Below, piece by piece: positions 6,466 to 10,768 of a stretch of DNA of 10,768 nucleotides. Within the stretch, counting starts at the first letter, position 1. Each line of letters begins with the position of its first letter. The position numbers and the translations under genes are program-made. The notes under the pieces are model-generated. The model saw only the letters and a list, made by a program, of their open reading frames with translations, searched no databases and had not been told where the DNA came from. The stretch spans positions 1 through 10,768 of the forward strand of contig JANMWN010000235.1 of the NCBI GenBank assembly GCA_031394045.1, in the 5' to 3' direction. Source of the stretch: JANYIP01 sp031394045. Lineage in GTDB: Bacteria; Actinomycetota; Actinomycetes; Prado026.

Positions 6466-7989
6466 GTGCTGGCCGCACCGGCCGTCGAGCTGCGGGGCAT
6501 CACCAAGCGGTTCCCCGGCGTCGTGGCCAACCACGACATCGACATCACCGTGCGCTCCGGGACGGTCCACGCCATCGTGGGCGAGAACGGCGCCGGCAAG
6601 TCCACCCTGATGAACACCCTGTTCGGGATGCACCGCCCGGACGAGGGCACCATCGCCATCAACGGTGAGCAGGTCGTGTTCGGCAGCCCGGCGGACGCCA
6701 TCGCAAGGGGCGTCGGCATGGTCCACCAGCACTTCCAGCTGGCCGACAACCTCACCGTCACCGAGAACATCGTGCTGGGGATGGAGCCCACCTCGCGGTT
6801 CGGCGTCCTCGCGATGCGCACCGCGCAGGACCGCATCGTCAAGCTGGGCCGGCAGTACGGCCTCGAGGTCGACCCGGAGGCGCTGGTCGAGGACCTCGGC
6901 GTGGGGGACCGGCAGCGGGTCGAGATCCTCAAGGTCCTCTACCGCGGCGCCCGCATCCTGATCCTCGACGAGCCGACCGCCGTCCTGGTCCCGCAGGAGG
7001 TGGCCGAGCTGTTCGACGCGCTGCGCGAGCTCAAGGAGCAGGGGCTCACGGTCATCTTCATCTCGCACAAGCTGGACGAGGTGCTCACTGTCGCCGACGA
7101 CGTGACGGTGATCCGGGGCGGTACGACCGTGGCGGCCGTCGACCCGCGGACGACCACGGCCCGCCAGCTGGCCGAGCTGATGGTCGGCAGCGAGCTGCCC
7201 TCGCCGGCGACCCGCGACTCGACGGTGACGGACACACCGGTGCTCCGGGTCGAGGGGCTCGGGCTGACCGGCAAAGACGACCGTCAGCTGCTCTCGGACA
7301 TCACCTTCACCATCCACGCCGGCGAGGTCCTGGGCATCGCCGGCGTCGAGGGCAACGGCCAGGCCGAGCTCGTCGAGACCATCATGGGCATGCGTACGGC
7401 CGCCGGCGGCACCGTCGTGCTCGGCGACGACGACATGACCGGCTGGACCACCAGGCGCCGCCGCGAGGCCGGCATCGGCTACATCCCCGAGGACCGCAGC
7501 CGGCACGGGCTGCTGCTCGACGCGCCCCTGTGGGAGAACCGCATGCTCGGGCACCAGACGCAGCCACCCAACGTCAAGGGCATCCTCATCGACGCCTCAG
7601 GGGCCAAGGCCGACACCCGCCGGATCGTCGCCGCGTACGACGTCCGTACCCCGAGCATCGACGTCACCGCGGCGGCCCTGTCCGGAGGCAACCAGCAGAA
7701 GCTGATCGTCGGTCGCGAGATGAGCGGCGAGCCGCGCCTGCTGATCGCCGCACACCCCACCCGCGGTGTGGACGTAGGCGCGCAGGCAGCCATCTGGGAC
7801 CTGCTGCGTGACGCGCGGGCCAAAGGGCTGGCGGTGCTGCTGGTCTCGGCCGACCTCGATGAGCTGATCGGGCTGTCGGACACGCTGCGCGTGATCCTGC
7901 GCGGCCGGTTGGTGGCCAGCGCCGATCCCGCCCACGTCACGCCCGAGGAGCTCGGGTCGGCCATGACCGGGGCCGGAGACGAGTCGTGA
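6466..7989 (+). CDS. ABC transporter ATP-binding protein, two nucleotide-binding domains (nucleoside uptake, BMP-associated)
   Basis: A 507-residue cytoplasmic ATPase with tandem NBDs, like RbsA/MglA and the BMP-associated NupA/YufO type. NBD1 has Walker A GENGAGKST (39-47), Q-loop Gln88, signature LGVGDRQ (144-150, Gly replacing the usual Ser), Walker B ILILDEP (164-170, Glu169) and switch His201. NBD2 keeps a good signature LSGGNQQ (405-411). However, its Walker A is degenerate (GVEGNGQAE, 293-301, no Lys), its catalytic Glu is replaced (LLIAAHPTRGVD, 425-436) and its switch His is lost (VSADLDEL). One active site is therefore expected, as is normal for this family. GTG 6466 is the first conventional start, but ATC 6451 has the better ribosome site and would add five residues. 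The stop overlaps the first permease (GTGA). Confidence 0.93.
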   Translation: MLAAPAVELRGITKRFPGVVANHDIDITVRSGTVHAIVGENGAGKSTLMNTLFGMHRPDEGTIAINGEQVVFGSPADAIARGVGMVHQHFQLADNLTVTENIVLGMEPTSRFGVLAMRTAQDRIVKLGRQYGLEVDPEALVEDLGVGDRQRVEILKVLYRGARILILDEPTAVLVPQEVAELFDALRELKEQGLTVIFISHKLDEVLTVADDVTVIRGGTTVAAVDPRTTTARQLAELMVGSELPSPATRDSTVTDTPVLRVEGLGLTGKDDRQLLSDITFTIHAGEVLGIAGVEGNGQAELVETIMGMRTAAGGTVVLGDDDMTGWTTRRRREAGIGYIPEDRSRHGLLLDAPLWENRMLGHQTQPPNVKGILIDASGAKADTRRIVAAYDVRTPSIDVTAAALSGGNQQKLIVGREMSGEPRLLIAAHPTRGVDVGAQAAIWDLLRDARAKGLAVLLVSADLDELIGLSDTLRVILRGRLVASADPAHVTPEELGSAMTGAGDES

Positions 7990-9083
7990 TCCGGCGGATC
8001 GGTCTCGCGTTGGCCGCGCCGGCGCTGGCGCTCGCCTTCGCCCTCGCCGTGACCTCGGCCATCCTGGCCGGCACCGGGCACCCGCCGCTCGAGGCCTTCG
8101 GCTGGATGTGGGACTACGGCACCAAGCCGGACAGCATCGCCCTGACGATCAACCTGGCGACGGGCTACTACCTCGCGGCCATCGCCGTCGCCATCGGCTT
8201 CCGGATGAACCTGTTCAACATCGGCGTCGACGGGCAGTACCGCCTCGCCGCGCTGGTCGCCGCGGGGGTGGCCGGGGCGATCCACCTGGCCCCGATCCTG
8301 ACCGTCGCGATCACGATCGTCGTCGCGATGCTGGTCGGTGCCCTGTGGGCCGCGATCGCTGCGGTGCTCAAGGTCAAGCGCGGGGTCAGCGAGGTCATCT
8401 CGACGATCATGCTCAACTACATCGCCAATGCGGTGATCGGCTACCTGCTCGTACCCGGACGGCTCGGGGTGAACGTCCAGGGCAGCCAGGGCGTCGGCAC
8501 CAAGGTGATCCCTCCGTCCGGACGCGTCCCTGGGTTCTCGCTGGTCGGTGGCTCCCAGACGCAGGTGTACGGGCTGGTGGTGCTCGCGATCCTGGTCGGC
8601 GTCGGCTACTGGTTCCTGCTGGGCAAGACCCGTTTCGGCTTCGACCTGCGGGCCACCGGCCGCTCCGAGAGCGCCGCGATCGCGAGCGGTGTGAACGTCC
8701 GGCGGATGGTGGTCATCAGCCTGCTCATCTCCGGCGGTGTCGCGGGCCTGATCGGCATCCCCAACCTGCTGGGTGAGTCGTACAGCTACTCGCAGAACTT
8801 CCCCGCGGGCATCGGCTTCGTCGGGATCTCGGTGGCCCTGCTCGGTCGCAACAACCCGGTGGGCATCGCATTCGGGGCGCTGCTGTGGGCGTTCCTCGAC
8901 AACGCCCGGCAGATCCTCGACCTGTACCAGGTGTCGAAGGAGATCGTCACGATCATGCAGGCCACCGCGGTGCTGTCCGTGGTCGTCGCGTACGAGGTCG
9001 TCCGGCGCTACAACAACAACCGGCACCAGCGCGAGGTCGCGCGCAGCCTCGAGAAGCTCAAGTCTGGGACGGTGCCGGCGTGA
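7986..9083 (+). CDS. ABC transporter permease 1 (BPD_transp_2, nucleoside uptake)
   Basis: A 365-residue integral membrane protein, one half of the translocation channel. GTG 7986 overlaps the ATPase stop (GTGA) and has GGAG (7975-7978) 7 bases upstream. Hydrophobic segments lie at about residues 5-28, 55-73, 84-100, 102-128, 140-155, 193-212, 240-262, 275-305 and 328-350. Family landmarks are FRMNLFNIGVDGQ (72-84), the conserved RGVSEVISTIMLNYIA (132-147) and the cytoplasmic coupling loop FGFDLRATGRSESAAIASGVN-V (217-238), which contacts the ATPase. The pattern matches the NupB/YufP type of BMP-system permease. The C-terminus is basic and polar (RRYNNNRHQREVARSLEKLKS), therefore cytoplasmic. 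It is coupled by a GTGA overlap to permease 2. Confidence 0.92.
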   Translation: MIRRIGLALAAPALALAFALAVTSAILAGTGHPPLEAFGWMWDYGTKPDSIALTINLATGYYLAAIAVAIGFRMNLFNIGVDGQYRLAALVAAGVAGAIHLAPILTVAITIVVAMLVGALWAAIAAVLKVKRGVSEVISTIMLNYIANAVIGYLLVPGRLGVNVQGSQGVGTKVIPPSGRVPGFSLVGGSQTQVYGLVVLAILVGVGYWFLLGKTRFGFDLRATGRSESAAIASGVNVRRMVVISLLISGGVAGLIGIPNLLGESYSYSQNFPAGIGFVGISVALLGRNNPVGIAFGALLWAFLDNARQILDLYQVSKEIVTIMQATAVLSVVVAYEVVRRYNNNRHQREVARSLEKLKSGTVPA

Positions 9084-10300
9084 GCGAGGTCGTGGCGATG
9101 ACGCGGCGGGGGCTGGCCACCAGGTCGACCCGCCCGTTCGTGCTGCTCGGGCTGGTGCTGGTGGTGTTCTCGCTGGTACGCGTCGTCACCGGCGCCCAGG
9201 AGCTCACCTCGGCCGGCACCTTGCAGGCGGCTATCGCGCTGTCGATCCCGCTCGGCATGGCCGGGCTCGGCGGGCTCTGGTCCGAGCGCGCGGGTGTGGT
9301 GAACATCGGCCTCGAAGGCATGATGATCATGGGTACGTGGGGCGCCGGGTGGGCCGGCTCGACGTGGGGCCCGTGGCAGGGGCTCGCGGTGGGCGTGGCG
9401 TTCGGTGCCATCGGCGGCCTGATGCACGCGATCGCGACCGTGACCTTCGGCGTCGACCACATCGTCTCCGGTGTGGCCATCAACCTGCTGGGCCTTGGCA
9501 TCACCCAGTTCCTCGCGGTCCAGGTGCTGCACAACCCCACGCAGTCGGGCGAGATCCCGTCGATGGGGACGTTCACGGTGCCGCTGCTGCCCGGCTGGAT
9601 GCAGTCGATCGGCGCGCACCAATGGTTCCTGGTCTCGGACCTGGCCAACGTCATCTTCGCCATCGTCGACCACCCGGCGTACTTCACGATCATGGCGGTG
9701 GCGCTGCTGCCGATCACGTACTTCGTGCTGTGGCGGACCGCGTTCGGCCTGCGGCTGCGCTCCTGCGGCGAGGCGCCGTACGCCGCCGAGACGCTCGGCG
9801 TGAACGTGTACAAGTACAAGTACCTCGCGGTGCTCGCTTCGGGTGCGCTGGCCGGGTTCGGTGGTGCGTTCCTCGCGATCTGGTCCGGTTTCTACCACGA
9901 CGGCCAGACCCAGGGGTACGGCTTCATCGGCCTGGCCGCCATGATCTTCGGCAACTGGCGGCCGGCCGGCCTCGCCGTCGGAGCCGGGCTCTTTGGATAC
10001 ACCAACGGCCTGCAGCTGCGGAGCCCGCCGGCCGTCCACGCGCTGCTGCTGGTCCTGGTGATCGCGCTCGCGGCGTACAGCGCCTGGTTGCTCTACAAGC
10101 GGCGCTGGGTGCCGGGGGTGATCAGCGGGATCTTCACCGCGCTGGTGCTGCTGTGGTTCCTCAAGACGAACGAGCTGGAGCAGCACATCGTGTCGGCGAC
10201 GCCGTACGTCACGACCTTGCTGGTGCTGTCGCTGGCCTCGCAGCGGCTCCGGCCGCCCGCGGCCGACGGGTTGGTCTACCGGCGCGGCGGGGGCCGATGA
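9080..10300 (+). CDS. ABC transporter permease 2 (BPD_transp_2, nucleoside uptake)
   Basis: A 406-residue membrane protein, partner of permease 1 in the channel (NupC/YufQ type). The start is GTG 9080, chosen because it overlaps the permease 1 stop (GTGA) and gives a short basic N-terminus before the first helix (about 20-36). The frame is open far upstream, but that region lies inside permease 1. Landmarks: LWSERAGVVNIGLEGMM (66-82), the GVDHIVSGVAINLL block (124-137) and the coupling loop FGLRLRSCGEAPYAAETLGVN (212-232). Strongly hydrophobic helices include about 48-66, 98-120, 126-150, 190-208, 238-258, 272-300 and 310-328. The C-terminal part, about 331-390, adds two more hydrophobic segments, making it longer than permease 1. 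The stop overlaps cdd (ATGA). Confidence 0.92.
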   Translation: MSEVVAMTRRGLATRSTRPFVLLGLVLVVFSLVRVVTGAQELTSAGTLQAAIALSIPLGMAGLGGLWSERAGVVNIGLEGMMIMGTWGAGWAGSTWGPWQGLAVGVAFGAIGGLMHAIATVTFGVDHIVSGVAINLLGLGITQFLAVQVLHNPTQSGEIPSMGTFTVPLLPGWMQSIGAHQWFLVSDLANVIFAIVDHPAYFTIMAVALLPITYFVLWRTAFGLRLRSCGEAPYAAETLGVNVYKYKYLAVLASGALAGFGGAFLAIWSGFYHDGQTQGYGFIGLAAMIFGNWRPAGLAVGAGLFGYTNGLQLRSPPAVHALLLVLVIALAAYSAWLLYKRRWVPGVISGIFTALVLLWFLKTNELEQHIVSATPYVTTLLVLSLASQRLRPPAADGLVYRRGGGR

Positions 10301-10710
10301 GCGACGTCGCCGTCGACTGGGCCGTGCTGCACGCCGCGGCGGTGGACATCATGGCGCGGGCGTACGCGCCGTACTCCCGGTTCAAGGTCGGCGTGGCGGG
10401 GCTGGTCGACGACGGCCGGGTCGTCGTCGGCTGCAACGTCGAGAACGCGTCGTACGGGCTGGGGCTGTGCGCCGAGTGCGGGATGGTGTCGGCGCTGCAC
10501 GCCTCCGGGGGCGGCCGGCTGGTGGCCGTGGTGTGCGTCGACCAGCACGGCGCGCCGCTGATGCCCTGCGGCCGGTGCCGCCAGCTGCTGTGGGAGAACG
10601 GCGGCGCGGCCATGCAGCTGCAGACCACCCAGGGCGTACGCGTCCTGGCCGACATGCTGCCGGACGCGTTCGGGCCCGATGATCTGCTGGAGCGGCGAGG
10701 CGACGAGTGA
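10297..10710 (+). CDS. cdd: Cytidine deaminase (homotetrameric type)
   Basis: A 137-residue protein that hydrolytically deaminates cytidine and deoxycytidine to uridine and deoxyuridine in the cytoplasm. Substrate-binding motif CNVENASYG is at 46-54. The zinc and catalytic motif CAE is at 58-60 (Cys58 ligand, Glu60 proton shuttle), and PCGRC at 90-94 supplies Cys91 and Cys94. The AYAPYSRFKVGVA block (22-34) is also typical. The residue after CAE is Cys, as in the mycobacterial enzyme, rather than the Arg of Bacillus Cdd. ATG 10297 overlaps the permease stop (ATGA) and has GGCGGGGG (10286-10293) just upstream, so it is the fifth gene of the transport operon: imported nucleosides are processed by the enzyme made from the same mRNA. 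The last seven codons and part of the stop are repeated 59 bases downstream. Confidence 0.96.
   Translation: MSDVAVDWAVLHAAAVDIMARAYAPYSRFKVGVAGLVDDGRVVVGCNVENASYGLGLCAECGMVSALHASGGGRLVAVVCVDQHGAPLMPCGRCRQLLWENGGAAMQLQTTQGVRVLADMLPDAFGPDDLLERRGDE
10686..10709 (+). repeat. 24-bp direct repeat, copy 1 (3' end of cdd)
   Basis: The 24 bases 10686-10709 recur exactly at 10745-10768, a 59-base offset. The sequence is purine-rich with GCGAGGCGACGAG-type content and encodes the last residues LERRGDE of cytidine deaminase. The base before each copy differs (10685 T, 10744 A). Confidence 0.9.
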
Positions 10711-10744
10711 GCGCAGCGAGCGAGGACCCGAGCGCGACCATGAA

Positions 10745-10768
10745 GCTGGAGCGGCGAGGCGACGAGTG
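10745..10768 (+). repeat. 24-bp direct repeat, copy 2 (window edge)
   Basis: An exact copy of 10686-10709 that runs into the window end, so the true repeat may be longer. It is preceded by ACCATGAAG; reading from ATG 10740 gives MKLERRGDE and then TG at the edge, so a TGA stop or a different continuation is possible. The spacer 10711-10744 holds GAGCGCAGCGAGCGAGGA-type sequence and no recognisable gene. Confidence 0.9.

Noticed and set aside
5086..7554. 822-codon open frame on the minus strand opposite the lipoprotein and ATPase genes
   Set aside because: Composition is Asp/Val/Arg/Gly/His-rich low complexity without family motifs. It is the antisense image of strongly GC3-biased genes whose plus-strand products are clearly recognisable.
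7479..9026. Long minus-strand open frame opposite the ATPase and permease 1
   Set aside because: It is an Asp/Arg/His-rich shadow of GC3 bias with no start context or motif. The same holds for 518-1534 and 9008-10186.

Overview
The window is GC-rich DNA with strong codon-position bias, many GTG starts, TTG and possibly ATC starts, and TANNNT promoters placed directly before start codons. This is typical of a high-GC actinobacterium. The gene set and order suggest the Nocardioides/Kribbella/Aeromicrobium area (Propionibacteriales), but that placement is inference. All real genes are on the + strand. No mobile element, RNA gene or CRISPR array is visible. No gap without a gene exceeds about 110 bases.

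Left part (1-485): the tail of a small membrane protein overlaps, by GTGA, a second small two-helix membrane protein. Neither is recognised. Middle part (486-5186): four genes that look separately transcribed. They are a class III PLP aminotransferase, a free-standing methylmalonyl-CoA-mutase-type catalytic subunit without a cobalamin domain, a 90-residue single-helix membrane protein with an ADPV repeat, and an M20-family amidohydrolase. Three starts here follow the same geometry: a TANNNT hexamer, exactly 7 bases, then ATG/GTG. Two of these hexamers reuse the stop codon of the gene before. The first is followed by a near-perfect 22-bp palindrome that looks like a repressor operator.

Right part (5187-10710): a nucleoside uptake and salvage operon. 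The order is a BMP/PnrA-type lipoprotein, a double-NBD ABC ATPase, two BPD_transp_2 permeases and cytidine deaminase. The last four genes are joined by three 4-base overlaps (GTGA, GTGA, ATGA). A strong nested stem-loop separates the lipoprotein from the ATPase and probably sets a higher level of binding protein than of membrane complex. The binding protein captures nucleosides outside the membrane, the permease/ATPase complex imports them, and cytidine deaminase converts (deoxy)cytidine to (deoxy)uridine. In actinobacteria such loci often continue with thymidine phosphorylase and adenosine deaminase. The window ends before that could be seen, in a 24-base direct repeat of the cdd tail.

I found no convincing wholly new system. 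The observations most worth checking are the likely ATC start of the ATPase gene, the nested intercistronic hairpin, the operator at the aminotransferase promoter, and the stand-alone mutase that keeps the methylmalonyl-type substrate residues.
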